From positions 129,951,182 to 130,015,181 of the forward strand of contig CM043967.1 of the NCBI GenBank assembly GCA_014529385.2: DNA of 64,000 nucleotides, written 5' to 3'. This DNA comes from Adiantum capillus-veneris. Lineage: Eukaryota > Streptophyta > Polypodiopsida > Polypodiales > Pteridaceae. How positions within the stretch are numbered: position 1 is the first letter of the stretch; the number at the start of each line of letters is the position of its first letter. The translations under genes and the position numbers were made by a program. The notes under the pieces were generated by a model. The model was not told the DNA's origin, did no database searches, and worked only from the letters and a program-made list of their open reading frames with translations. Positions 1 to 10,008 of this stretch are shown one piece after another.

Positions 1-2
1 AG

Positions 3-1124
3 AAACCGATTGGAATATTAGAACAAATCATTGTATCCTCGTGTGGCATCGAGTATGAGAACACATTTGCCATAATGAATTTTGACAAGAGCAGCAACTT
101 TGATATCACATTGGGCAGACCATTCATGCGTCAGCTCAAAATGGTACAAGACTGGGGCTATGACTATATCTACTTGAGACACATAGATGTCACTACGAAG
201 ATCAGTGTCACAAATTATAGCTATAAAGATGTGGTACGAACCCAGGGGGAAGACTTAAACTTCACAACTGATTTGGAAAGCAAAGCGCATATTTGGATGT
301 ACGGAGCTTCTGAGAGTGGAAGTCTTAGAAAGCAGGATTGCATCCTAGAGCGTTCAGTAGAAGATGAGACATGTGTACCAGAACCATTTCCAAAGGAGTT
401 ATTTGAACCCTTTGGATGGGATCAAATACCGGCCACTCCTGATGTCTGCGTGAATGAGGTGACCCCGACTAAATTTTGCGATGAAGATGGATATGATATA
501 ACTCCCTTATTTATGATAAATGTGTTGAAGGAAGCTAACGTAGTTTGTGAGTGTGAAAGCAGAAAAGGTGAAACAGATAGCTACGTCATGGAGCATGATG
601 CCAAAGTGCACATGAAGGAAGTAGAGCAACAACGAGAATATGTCATCATTGACATACCTGAAGAATCACCAAAATCTGTTTCAAAGAAGTCGACTCTAGA
701 AAAAGCGCAAATGAAAGCAGATGAAGGAAAAAAGTTTCCAAGTTCAACATCAAATGTTCCGAAAATGCAAGATCAAAAGAAGAACAGGGACAAAGAAGAA
801 GATCGACTGTCTCCTATGATGATCAAATTTAGCATATGCGGAGAAACAAGACTCAAAATCACATGTTTAACTGTGATAGATCTAGAAGCAACAAAGAATA
901 TAATGACTTATGGAACATGGCTCATGATGGGAAAGCCACCAATCATTGAGCTAGAGGACATCATGTACACAAGTTCAAAAATTCCAATTCCTAGCTTCGG
1001 AGTGGCAGAAGCTGTACTCAAATTGAGTACCGGGGAGTATAAAGATACTTTCCACATAATCGACTCCCATCAAATCAAAGAGAGTCTGATACTGACAGAA
1101 AGCTGGAGGAACATCTTCTTTTGA
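3..1124 (+). pseudogene. Gypsy-A double retropepsin-like polyprotein segment
   Basis: The frame is open from base 3, so the ATG at 75 is only the first internal Met. The start reads KPIGILEQI and reaches LGRPFMR at about residues 13-19 counted from that Met. It matches the first protease domain of Gypsy-C at 48154-48429 (KPIGMLEDL and LGRPFMRE), which precedes RT there. An acidic and lysine-rich linker of about 200 residues follows. Residues about 245-345 resemble the second retropepsin domain of Gypsy-C (37954-38190): both have a (S/T)YG(V/T)W...GKPP segment. Where Gypsy-C has the catalytic DTGA, this copy has DLEA near residue 268, so the second domain should be catalytically dead. The frame ends at TGA 1122-1124 and then continues open in the same frame. 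The domain calls rest on comparison within the window. Confidence 0.7.
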
Positions 1125-1454
1125 CAACAATCAAAAGATTCAACAACGACAATGGTAAGACTCCATGAAGCTTCTCAAATCCATGCGGAGAAGAAATCGC
1201 CAACCATCATAGAAAAAGGTAAAGCAAAGGTAAACACTGAAGCATATCAATCTCGCAAGACGACTTTACCTTCAACGAGCTTCCATCAAATTTCCCGCGA
1301 AGCCTCTACATCAAGAGCCACATCACCAACAATGCAATGGAAACCAAAGCAGAAAGTCTATTAACCAAAGTTTCCATCACAAAAAAGCATCCAAAAGAAG
1401 CCAAAGAATGTCAACCAAGTGTTGGTATCTAAAGAGCACATCAAAGTCAAAGAC
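1125..1454 (+). pseudogene. Gypsy-A W-x-P-K tail, upstream part
   Basis: This is the same frame as the double-protease segment after its TGA. It encodes a basic, Ser/Thr/Gln-rich tail with QWKPKQKVY, an in-frame TAA (1362-1364) where a Gln codon would restore a Y-Q-P-K motif, and then NQVLVSK. The frame runs to KVKD at 1454, where the LTR of Gypsy-B begins, and continues with PVWIH at 11944. It is the first part of the W-x-P-K tail seen in the other copies. Function is unknown. The composition (basic, low complexity, regularly spaced Trp) would fit nucleic-acid or capsid binding, but that is a guess. Confidence 0.6.
1450..1454 (+). other. Target-site duplication of Gypsy-B, left copy
   Basis: AAGAC here is repeated exactly at 11939-11943, on the other side of Gypsy-B. 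Removing the element and one copy restores an open frame (KVKD then PVWIH), which confirms the insertion. Confidence 0.92.
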
Positions 1455-1702
1455 TGTGCGCGTATGTTGCACGTGTCAATGCAAGGAACTTGCCGATACA
1501 CTGTGTGTAAGCCACAAATGGCTCCAAGCACACAACAAGCCTAAAATTGTGAGCTCAAAGATGGCGATGGTGTGTCACTCACCGCTCTACTCTTGCCGTC
1601 GTGGAGGATTCCTCGCCGCGAAGAAGAGGGAGACGCCGCTACGCCGTGCTCAACCACCTCGTTGTCGTCATGCCGCCACAATGCTCGATCGCACACACTC
1701 TC

Positions 1703-1736
<34 letters not shown>

Positions 1737-2052
1737 GTATACACACACACACACACACACAAGGAGATGAAGAAGAAGAAGATGGAGAAGGAGCAAGAGC
1801 ACTCTTCAAGTGCACAAATGAGAAAATGAGTGAATTTTAGGTTTAGTTGACTTTTATATGAGCTCTCTCTATTCACACTTGGGCGCCCATGCTTAGCCAA
1901 CTAATCCCTTGAATGTTCCAGTTAGAGTGCGCCTCTCATCGGCGATCACTCTTACCCTTTTCCTATTGGATCGACAAGCCCGATACCTGACTCTACCAAA
2001 TAAATAATACAATGTCCGTCATAGGTGATAGGAATGTGCGTGAGGGTTAACA
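1455..2052 (-). repeat. Gypsy-B 3' LTR
   Basis: 598 bp, directly repeated at 11325-11938. Ends are TGTGCGCG and GGTTAACA on the plus strand. It contains a (CT)n tract at about 1707-1735 followed by (CA)n, and GGGCGCCCA near 1882. Length difference from the other LTR comes mainly from the (CT)n tract. Confidence 0.9.
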
Positions 2053-2065
2053 TGTCCCCCTTCCT
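2053..2065 (-). other. Gypsy-B polypurine tract
   Basis: On the minus strand this reads AGGAAGGGGGACA and directly abuts the 3' LTR, the expected site for plus-strand priming. Position and composition support the minus-strand orientation of the element. Confidence 0.75.
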
Positions 2066-3837
2066 GATGTAGATTCCGTCCTCGGAAGCTATTGAGTTGA
2101 AGCTTTTTCGTCGAGGTGGAAGAGCTTTTGAGATGAATTTCCTTAGCCTCCTTCAATCACTACAAAATCAAACAACATTGGCACAGTAATTGCATTCTCA
2201 TAAGCAATTAAAAAGCATATGCAGTTGTAGGCAGACAATTTGATTTGTAACAGAATTTTAAACCATTTGTCAGCAATAAACATTAAATTGCAATATAATC
2301 AAACGCATAAACAGCTGTAAAGGTAAAAAGTTAAACAAGTTCGGGGTCACTAATTTAGCGATCGAAAGGCACTAAAGATCGACTATTAATACCATGGGTA
2401 AGCTTCTCAATTTTCTCTGGTCAATTAAGTTGTTTAATCACGAGAGCCAAGTATTTCATGTTCGAGGGTTAACTAGAGGCTATACCTAGAAGACCTTGTA
2501 GTTAAGCTACGATAAAAGGAATATCTCATGAAATCATCGCCTGACTGATTACTTTTTCTTTGACCCCCCAAAGTCTTTTCACAGTGATTCAATTTTGATG
2601 TGTGTGCTTATTTTGTATGGCTTGGTTTTTTTGCTTTTCAAGTAAAAGCGCCCACACTGGGAACCTCTAGGGCTCTAGTACCATAGGTGATACATGTGAG
2701 TGAAGTACCCAATCAAGCTGAGATTTCTCTTCCAGCTTAAGATTTTACATTGTGGCACTTTGATTACTATTTTTTTGTTCATTTTCAGCATTTTAATTTT
2801 GTAACTTGTGGGGGGTCATATAGCACTGTTACACCTCCCCAGGCTCATCACACTAGTAAACTCCCTTTATAATACTTAAGCTAAAGGTCAATAGGGACTA
2901 AGCCCACTAGAAAGCCCTAGTACATTTCACACAATGCTACCTAAATCGGATTAAGAACTTAAGTAACCATTAATTATTAGGAAGACATTCCCCATGGTAT
3001 TAAGAGAAGATCTCTAACGCCTAGCTTGGTCAAACTAGCTTAGTCGGATTGCTTGATTTTTAAACCTAGACAAGTGATTATGACAAAATTACATTGAAGT
3101 TAATGTTTGATACTAAGCAAAGGCACTGAATATTATGCTACCAATCACAATCAAAGCAGACAAACATGGATGCAAAAAAGATAAGGGGCAATGCTAATGG
3201 ATAAGAAACACCTGTTTGTGTTGATGATCGCGCTTGATTTGAAAAGTGGATGAGAGAAAGATTCCATGAAGGTCCAAATCCTAACCACAACAATTGCTCC
3301 TGTACACACTATGAAACATAAACAATACCTCTAGGAGGCACATTAGTGGGAAAAAGGAACTTTGCTAATCACTCGACTCCAAAACAGAAACACTCCTATC
3401 GTACTAATTCTACCTACCCTCCATCACTCGAGTGATGAGGATCAAAGGTGTTTTATGGCATAGGTTTCCGTTTCAGTGTACCGGATGCGAATGTGTAGGT
3501 CTGAGCCAATGTTTTGACTTTTATTGTGCATACACATTTGCTAATTGCTCTTGCTCTTTATTTTTTTTGTTTTTTGTGAGTATAAGGCTTTATATATACA
3601 TTCCCTAAGATTGGGAGATTGAGAGATCAGGGAGGAAGGTTGAGAGGAGAGTGAGTGAATGATGACTGTCAGCAAACACTCCTCCCTTCCTTGGGTAGAT
3701 CATACAGTTTGAAATGTGCTCGTCACTCTTTGAAACCAATTGTTCCAGTTAGTAATAGGTGATGATTTTTGCCAGTAGTTTTCTATTACCTTAGGTGCCT
3801 CGTCGAGTTGCAAGGGTGGTAAGGTACTCTGCCAGGA
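2066..3837 (-). other. Gypsy-B 3' untranslated region
   Basis: About 1.8 kb, AT-rich, without a supported coding region. The part around 3540-3830 resembles Gypsy-C at 36760-37040: both have GAGTATAAGGCTTTATA and then a gap before TGGGTAGATCATA, so it belongs to the element. AGGCACATTAGTGGGAAA at 3334-3351 recurs at 36119-36136. I see nothing else in it. Confidence 0.6.
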
Positions 3838-4130
3838 TCAAACTTGAAGTGGTTCATCAGGTGATTCTTGAACACTGGGAGGTGTGGATTCCTTTGTAGC
3901 TTCATGGAGATTCACTATTGTAGGTGGAGGCTGTGGAGAAGATTTTACCTCTATGGATGCATTACATGAGGAGCTAGAAGCTTCATGGGACTTCCCTCTT
4001 CCTGAGCTAGGTGGAACAAATCGTTCTTTCTTCGGTACCCAAACTAGATCTGGAGCGGTTGTGTAGAATTCTATGATTTTTTTCTTTTTGCGATCTTCAA
4101 TTTGTTGTGGAGCCACAGGATTGGGCTCAC
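3838..4130 (-). pseudogene. Gypsy-B W-x-P-K tail, distal part
   Basis: The minus strand encodes EPNPVAPQQIEDRKKKK, LVWVPKKERFVPPSSG and then a Ser/Pro-rich end. Gypsy-C has nearly the same protein around 37.05-37.32 kb (EPNLVAP, LVWVSKKEQFVPPSSG), so this is the distal end of the post-integrase module. The frame stops at 3838 after SPDEPLQV. Residues upstream of REPNP are encoded by inserted DNA, because the insertion 4131-6225 falls here. The Met at 4167 is therefore not a native start. Confidence 0.65.
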
Positions 4131-4672
4131 GTTGTCGTGCTGTGACACGTACATAGTGGGAACGCATGCTACAAGATCTATCTTGTAACTTTTTAGATAC
4201 ATAATTATCTTTCCTATAATGTACATATGCATATTTAAGTATAATAATAAGTCTTCTATCTCATCCTATTATTTTTTTCAAAGGTAACCTATCCTTACTT
4301 TACCATCAGAAAATACTATGGGAAAAGCTCAATAGCTCCGCCTCTTTAACTTGGGGCAAAAAGCATTGATTCTTTATTTCTACTATCTCATTATCATCTC
4401 ACACCCTAGCTAGATCCTATATCTAGGGTAAACTCCAATATATATATATTCTATGTTTTTTTATACTTTTTTTACATTTCTTTTTAAATAGCTACTAGGA
4501 GGGAATCAAATCCTAGTGGGACACTAGGTGGCATGATTTCAAAGATACACTTATTTTAATGCATTATTGTAAGCTGCATGATTACAAAACTTTGTCAAGG
4601 AGCAATGTCATGCTTTCATATGGCATGAGGTGTCCTTTGGAATTAAATGAAAGTCTAAGCTAAGGGGACCAC
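4131..4672 (-). repeat. Segment repeated in inverted orientation at 17453-17997
   Basis: The reverse complement matches 17453-17997 over its whole length with scattered differences. Both copies run from GTGGTCCCCTTAGC to GCACGACAAC (read on the plus strand of the 17-kb copy). Landmarks include TACTTACATATGC-like AT-rich sequence and the ATGCGTTCCCACTATG box. No coding potential. Confidence 0.8.
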
Positions 4673-4958
4673 GGGAAGACTTTTGCTGCCAGAAATGGAC
4701 CCTATTTTGATGAATTTTTTACACAAGGTTCCAATACAAATTGGAAAATGATTTTAAAATAAAAATCGTAGCTAATGAGCTGAAGTTTTTGTCCATATTT
4801 TTACTTTTTTATTTGGAGCCACGGTTGAGGAGATATGATCAAAATACTGGACCCCAGTCTGCCCACATCATGCAGGGACAACTCATTTCCAACTTTTCCA
4901 ATTCCTATTCACACTGGCTCCTCTCTTCTTGTGTAAACCCTTGGGGGTTCCCTTCACC

Positions 4959-4965
4959 TATAAAA
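4959..4965 (+). promoter_or_regulatory. TATA box in an LTR-like promoter region
   Basis: CACCTATAAAAGGGGA follows a GC-balanced stretch and is followed by TTCCTTGAAAAAGAACTC, a layout typical of plant LTR promoters (compare 52155 in the Copia-3 LTR). The surrounding 4690-5230 could be a solo or partial LTR. I could not define its ends. Confidence 0.45.
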
Positions 4966-5304
4966 GGGGACCTCTTCTTCCTTGAAAAAGAACTCAAGCA
5001 TTCAAGCCATTGATGAGAGGAATTCTTGAGGGAGTGAGTAGTAATGCCTAATTGTACTTAGCCATTAACATAAGCCTAAGCCTACACTTTCTCCTAGAGG
5101 GAGACTAGCCATTCTTGCAACAAGCTAACCTTGGAAGATCAACTCCAATCAAAGAAGGTCTTGCACTTGGTGTATCAATCAAAGTGGAATTATCCACTCT
5201 TCTTCTCTCTCCATCAATAATGGTGCCGAAGGGTTTGTCAAGTAAGATGTGTTCTACATTGATGTTTTCTTGATTTCTTGTTGTTTTCTTTTTCATCTCT
5301 AATC

Positions 5305-5308
<4 letters not shown>

Positions 5309-5394
<86 letters not shown>
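5309..5394. repeat. (AT)43 microsatellite
   Basis: An uninterrupted AT dinucleotide run of about 86 bp. It generates spurious Tyr-Ile repeat ORFs on both strands. Confidence 0.95.
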
Positions 5395-5398
<4 letters not shown>

Positions 5399-5594
5399 CT
5401 AATCTCATCTCCTTAAGCAAACCTATCTCTCTCATTCTTAGTAATTCATCCTCTGTAAATTCTAGGGTCTCTTTTCTACAGGTACATCTCTCCCCTCAGT
5501 ATCCTTATTGCCTACGGGCAAGAATAGGGCTTGGGAGGGAAACTTCTCATCTCTTCACTTCTCTCATATCTCCATTTCTCACATACTATCCTAG

Positions 5595-5813
5595 ATGAAT
5601 AACCCACATGATGATCATTTCTATCGTTTTCACTCTGTACGATCTATTAGAATTAACGTATGGATTAGCCGAAAAATACACTTTCAACAACGTATAGTGT
5701 TTCTCTTTGGCCCAGAAAGGCTTAATGAAATACTTCTATCACCGGATCCCATCATACTACCTCTCATAGACTATAACTTTTCTTTTGACGTAAGCATAGT
5801 TATCTTGCTATGA
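5595..5813 (+). CDS. Small ORF 1 of a tandem paralogous pair
   Basis: Encodes 72 residues with no family I recognise. From about residue 27 it aligns with the next ORF: K-(I/L)-x-F-Q, then LFG-x-x-RLN, then an LP-x-I-x-Y and a S-x-DV-x-I-x-x-L ending. The stop overlaps the start of the next ORF by four bases (ATGA). It sits in the 2.1-kb insertion of Gypsy-B, about 630 bp downstream of a TATA box. The two copies have diverged a lot in sequence but kept length and spacing, which hints at past selection. It could also be chance retention in an old duplicated non-coding repeat. Confidence 0.35.
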   Translation: MNNPHDDHFYRFHSVRSIRINVWISRKIHFQQRIVFLFGPERLNEILLSPDPIILPLIDYNFSFDVSIVILL

Positions 5814-6022
5814 ACCAAGAGGATTTGTACACACAATTAATCCCAATCACTAGACAAAATATATATATTATGGTAAGCACAAAACTACAATTCCAAAGAA
5901 CAATTCGTAGCCTATTTGGTCAGCCAAGATTGAATGCCATTAACTCATCTATTAACCCTTTCATGTTACCCATGATACGATATGACCATAGCCTTGATGT
6001 TTTCATTTTCGTATTGTTTTGA
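5810..6022 (+). CDS. Small ORF 2 of a tandem paralogous pair
   Basis: Encodes 70 residues, paralogous to the ORF at 5595-5813 over its last ~50 residues (FQRTIRSLFGQPRLN against FQQRIVFLFGPERLN). Both end with a hydrophobic stretch (DVFIFVLF and DVSIVILL). The ATG lies inside ATGA at the upstream stop. No known domain. A four-base stop/start overlap is common in bacterial operons and unusual in a plant nuclear context, where it would need reinitiation. Confidence 0.35.
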   Translation: MNQEDLYTQLIPITRQNIYIMVSTKLQFQRTIRSLFGQPRLNAINSSINPFMLPMIRYDHSLDVFIFVLF

Positions 6023-6225
6023 CATTCTCTTTTGTGTTCTTTCTTTGTGTATGTGAGTGCAAGAGAGAAAGAGTGAGTCTTCTTTGATTGCACTTCTTTC
6101 CAAACCTTAGTCTTCATGGCATCTATGGTTTAACTCCTTCATATAGTTTTTGTTGAGTTCTCTCACAAACTCTCACAGCCATAAGCCCGGTGCTTTCCTG
6201 GCAAGATCGCAAATTTCTCGACAAC

Positions 6226-6743
6226 GTGGTCCAGGTGACAAGTAAGAACACAATATACGTTTTGGCACCCAGATTTGATCATTTCCTTGATAGTAGCCTT
6301 GGGCTTCCAATAGTCGTTTAGGAATCCAACGCCACGTTTTCTTACTTTTCTTGGAGCAAGTGGGATGTTTCTTACGAGGCTTCTGTTTTTCAGCATCAGC
6401 TATGGTCGCTAAAGAAGCTTTAGGGACCCACTTGTATGTTTTCTTTGCTATATGAGGATGAGTCTTGTCAGAAGCTATATGTTTTCTTTACTATGGTTGT
6501 GGTCGTAAGGTGAGGTCTTCCCATAGTTTCCCAACAATTTTTAGTCACAATGCTAACCCCAACGCCACCATCAAGGATTCCCTTCACAGTTAATCCCTTA
6601 GTAGTGATTGGTATGGTGGCATTGGATTCATCATCCTCAACGTATTGTCCCAACTTGTTAACAGGTATAACAAGGTTCTCATATAGGTTGGGTTGTGGAT
6701 CTAAGTGTTCCTCCTCTATTGGCATCTCCCTAGCTCCAACCAT
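6226..6743 (-). pseudogene. Gypsy-B truncated retropepsin fused to W-x-P-K tail
   Basis: The minus strand starts MVGAREMPIEEEHLDP and reads through GILDGGVGVSIV, the first half of a retropepsin active-site region (DGG in place of the usual D-S/T-G, as in Gypsy-C), then RPHLTTTTIVKKTY. In Gypsy-C the same domain continues with VKMANGSIVKPIG. Here the sequence jumps near 6490 to the tail: KTYKWVPKASLATIA, WRWIPKRLLEAQGYY, QIWVPK, in a shifted frame. The other half of the protease plus all of pol is missing. The jump lies at a short shared run (AAAGAAAACATA-like) and looks like a recombination or replication deletion. The tail is cut at 6226 by the 2.1-kb insertion and resumes at 4130. Confidence 0.7.
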
Positions 6744-6791
6744 CTGGGCAAATTGTGGTAGCCCAAACTTTAGTTCTCCATTGAGGAAGGC

Positions 6792-7421
6792 TCAAAGATC
6801 TGAGACTACCTCACGGTCTTTATATAGTTTGGACATGATGGTGGTTCTGACTTCTGAAGACATGAAATCCATCAATTTGGCAATGTTTAATGACACCTTT
6901 TGGACTTCAGTCCCTTGACGTGGGGAAGATGGGATCTCCATTTCTTCGATAGGATCAAATAGTCCCTCTGTAAACATTCTTTCCATCAAGAAGTGAGTAC
7001 GTCCACTTTCCCATGACTTTAAGTCACTTTCTTCTTGGATGACACTAGGTATGGATAAGGGTCTATGGACTTGGTGAGGTTGTTGTTGTGTAGGGAACAC
7101 GGTGTCTGTAATCTGGATCTACCTAGGTGCCGGTTCTAGATCCCTTTCGGTATCTTCTACCAAACTCCTTAATTGCTTGACTCGCTCAATCTCCTCTGTA
7201 GGGTTTGGATAAGTTCCTATCTTCTTCTTGGATCCTGGCCATTGTTGCTCATGAAGATATTCCTTGTTGGTTTCTATCTTAGTGGTCGTTTTGGTCTCCA
7301 TAGTTTCACCTGAATCAGAATCTTCTTCAGCGTCGTTCATATATACAGGCTCGCACCAGTCCCTATGTTGGTCTTTGAACTGGGGTTTGACTTCGCTGCT
7401 TTCTGCGATCTCTTCCTTCAT
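6792..7421 (-). pseudogene. Gypsy-B gag-pro linker, acidic region
   Basis: Two open stretches in the same frame (7421-7119 and 7100-6792), separated by a stop just above 7100. The first is acidic (DAEEDSDSGETMETK). The second contains ELKSWESGRT-like sequence and a segment shared with Gypsy-C around 48.7-48.8 kb and 50.1-50.3 kb. They lie between the zinc knuckles and the protease, so they are probably the C-terminal part of gag or a gag-pro linker. No catalytic motif is visible. Position 6887-6890 (TTAA) is the paralogous empty site for the CACTA insertion in Gypsy-C. Confidence 0.55.
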
Positions 7422-8667
7422 GTTTTCTTCATTTTCTGAGATTGGGCAATTGATGTTGTGTCTCTTTGCTCAAGAATGTAATTTTGTTTTTGGAGCATCG
7501 ATCGTGTGAGTACATTTACTGGTACCACATGTGTACTTTGTGATGGCTCCTCGGTAACTTCAATCAAGTTTAATGGCGTGATCTTCGGTGCATTTGGATT
7601 ATTTGGACATTGGGCAATCAAATGATCTATGCCACATCGATTACACATGAGTATCGGCATTGTAGACGTGCTCGCTTGATTGGTTTGCATTAGTGTGGCA
7701 TTCTTTTGTAGCCTAATACGACACTCGGCTACACGATGTGGACCTCCACACTCATAGCATTGAAGAGGTGGTCTCTTAGCAGTGTAATTGATATTTTGGC
7801 CTCTTGTCGCAAGAGCAACTACTTGATAGACATGTTTGACTTGTTCCCAATAGTCCTCCATGTAGTGTTGTGGACTTTCTTCAAGCACATCCATCCCATA
7901 GGCAATATTGGGATCTATATCTTCCTCACAGCCTTCCAAACAAGCAATAGATGACTCACAACCCACTTGATTCACATAAGTGATTCTCGGATGTGGTGGT
8001 TGCGGTCCTAGCATTGGAGGTGGTACGGGTGTAGTTTGAACAACATTTTGGGCCCTAAGGACCATGTTCAAGAGGTTTGTTCAAGAGGTGGGACCGACAT
8101 CAATGCACGCACTTGAGGTGTGTCTGTCCATGCTAAGGTTGGTCGATTGGCCATGGCGCGCTTAAATACTATGCAATCCTTAGCTTGATGACCATACCTC
8201 CCACAGGCATTGCAGTTCCCATTGAATTTTACACTAAATATAGGGCATTCATTGGTACTATGGGGTCCATAGCATACTGAGCACCATTGTTTCTCCCTTC
8301 TTGGATACATATGATTGTTTTGTGGAGCACGATTGTCTCTAAGACTCTCGTGAATAGCCTTAGTGAGATCTGTTAAAGTCATCTTAGATATCTTTGGCTC
8401 CTTAGCAATAGGCTTTAGGGTCATTGGTTGATGCCCTGATGCTTGCAAGCTAATAGATTTAGGCTCAACAGACACTCTTTCTCCTTGAATCATTAAATTA
8501 TCCTCCAATTGGATCGCATTGGTGGTGACTGCTTCCAAAGTGGTGATACCTCTAATGACTAGGCCATTGTAGATATCCTCATGTCGTAATCCCCTAATGA
8601 ATCTATCCAGCAATTGATTATTATTGAAGCGCCTATTTGGATTACAACGAGAATTCAAATGCGTCAA
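7418..8667 (-). pseudogene. Gypsy-B gag, nucleocapsid part with four zinc knuckles
   Basis: Two overlapping open stretches (8667-8068 and 8071-7418) in different frames form one decayed region. In order there are four Cys/His motifs: CSVCYGPHSTNEC, CNACGRYGHQAKDC, CYECGGPHRVAEC and CNRCGIDHLIAQC. The second is a canonical C-x2-C-x4-H-x4-C knuckle and the other three are C-x2-C-x3-H-x4-C. Between pairs lies a Pro-rich linker. Gypsy-C carries the same region at 51678-50614 in one frame, with the first and last motifs mutated. In the family this part binds genomic RNA for packaging. Four knuckles is many for a Ty3/gypsy gag, which commonly has one or two. Confidence 0.8.
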
Positions 8668-8737
8668 AGCGACTTATAAAGTCTCTCACCGACTCTCCTT
8701 CCTCTCGTTGGGCTTTCTGAAGCTGAGAGGCTACTCC

Positions 8738-9820
8738 TCAAAGCACTCCCTCTCGTATGTATTCTTTCAAGAACAATCTCCTAAGAGTAGGGTAAATCGT
8801 TTTTTCTTCCACCCTTAGGGTTCTATACCAATCCCATGCCTTTCCACTTAAGGTTAGGCTTAAAGCATTACTCTTATGCAGGTCATTGTGTTCTCCTAGA
8901 GAATCGCATATTTGTTCAAACACTTCGATATGCTTTCTCACATCCCCGTCTCCACTAAATTTTTGTGTGAGCTTGGCTATCTGTACTGCCTTACTTCTAG
9001 GATCTCTATCAGGCGTGTTACGCATATTCTCAGCAATAGATCGACCGATAGCTTGAGCAAATGTTGCCAAGTCACCTAAGTGAGCAGGAACCGTGGGTGG
9101 AGGTGCTCTAGAGACTACATATGGAGTAGGTATTGGCATTGGGCTTGGCACATAGGAAGCCCTTGGGTTCCACGTTGGGTATGGTGTTGTGCCATGTGAC
9201 GGCCCAAAGTTCATATGTGTGGCCCTAGGCATAGCAGACGTAGAATGTGACATGCTAATGCTAGCCGGTATAGTCCCATGGAAATAAGAATTTGGGTGTT
9301 GTGGCTGTGGAGCATAGGTTGTTGAAACAATGGGAGGAGTAGGGACTACATGAGTACGAGGACCCATGGGTGTATACGATTGATACACACTTGTAGGTAC
9401 TATTGCAGGCATTGAGCTACCATGTAGTGGTGCTTTACTAACAAATGAGGTCCATGGCGTGTTTCTTGGCATGCCCATCATTGGGGTAGGCATGGTAGCC
9501 ATGGTGTCATCAAGGGAAAGATGAGCTAGACTTGGAAAGGTAAAGCTATCACTTGTGGGCTCATATTGCACTGAGACCCCTGGAGAAACAACATATGGAG
9601 GATCCATCGGACTTACCGAGGGAGTCTCCATTTGTGATAAGGCCGGTTGTTTAGCCTTTCTTGTATCCAAGAATCTCATGAGACTCGTTGAAGGAATGTT
9701 GGTCCCCTTGTTCTGTCTCTCTAACTCAATGACCCTATGGATGACCTCACAAACTCTTTGTTGTTGATCCTCCACACTAGTAGCACCCATTGTAGATTGT
9801 AGGACATCTAACCAACCCAC
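8738..9820 (-). pseudogene. Gypsy-B gag, capsid part
   Basis: The 360-residue stretch has a Pro/Ser/Thr-rich N-terminal half and then a retrotransposon gag domain from about residue 245: LGDLATFAQAIGRSIAEN, KFSGDGDVRKHIEVFEQI and LSLTLSGKAWDWYRTL. The pattern F-x-G-x(5-8)-W/H-F-E and L-x-G-x-A-x-x-W-Y is typical of plant Ty3/gypsy capsid. The frame breaks near 8738-8670 and continues in the nucleocapsid part (FIRGLRHEDIYNGL), so at least one frameshift separates the two. Upstream there is another open stretch at 10560-10009. Confidence 0.8.
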
Positions 9821-10008
9821 ATGATAGGTGTTTCCTATGTATAGGTCGGTCAGAGTTTTCGTTTGTAGTTCGTACTGCTAGGGGTGCCCTTTGAGCTAGA
9901 TGCAATGTTGCTTTCTAGGGGTTGGCCCTTAGCGGTTGCTAAGTCAGGAGCACTTGATTGCTCTCTTAGCAAGGATAGTGACATAGGGGCTTTTGATTTT
10001 AACTCTCT

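Larger units (their letters stand above)
4131..6225. mobile_element. 2.1-kb insertion inside Gypsy-B
   Basis: Gypsy-C reads continuously through the equivalent place (around 37317: GGGCTCAC then ATGGGCTAGGTGACAAG). Gypsy-B has GGGCTCAC at 4123-4130 and GTGGTCCAGGTGACAAG from 6226, with 2095 bp between. The ends carry short inverted repeats GTTGTCG (4131-4137) and CGACAAC (6219-6225). I find no clear target duplication, so the class is undecided. It holds a 542-bp segment shared with 17453-17997, a TATA-containing promoter-like region, an (AT)43 tract and two small paralogous ORFs. It may be composite. Confidence 0.6.

Noticed and set aside
1572-1840. Ser/Leu and Thr/His repeat ORFs over the LTR (CT)n-(CA)n tract, also at 11296-11786
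   Set aside because: They are microsatellite translations inside Gypsy-B LTRs, differ in frame between the two LTRs and have no domain.
5238-5598. Tyr-Ile repeat ORFs on both strands
   Set aside because: Produced by the (AT)43 tract.
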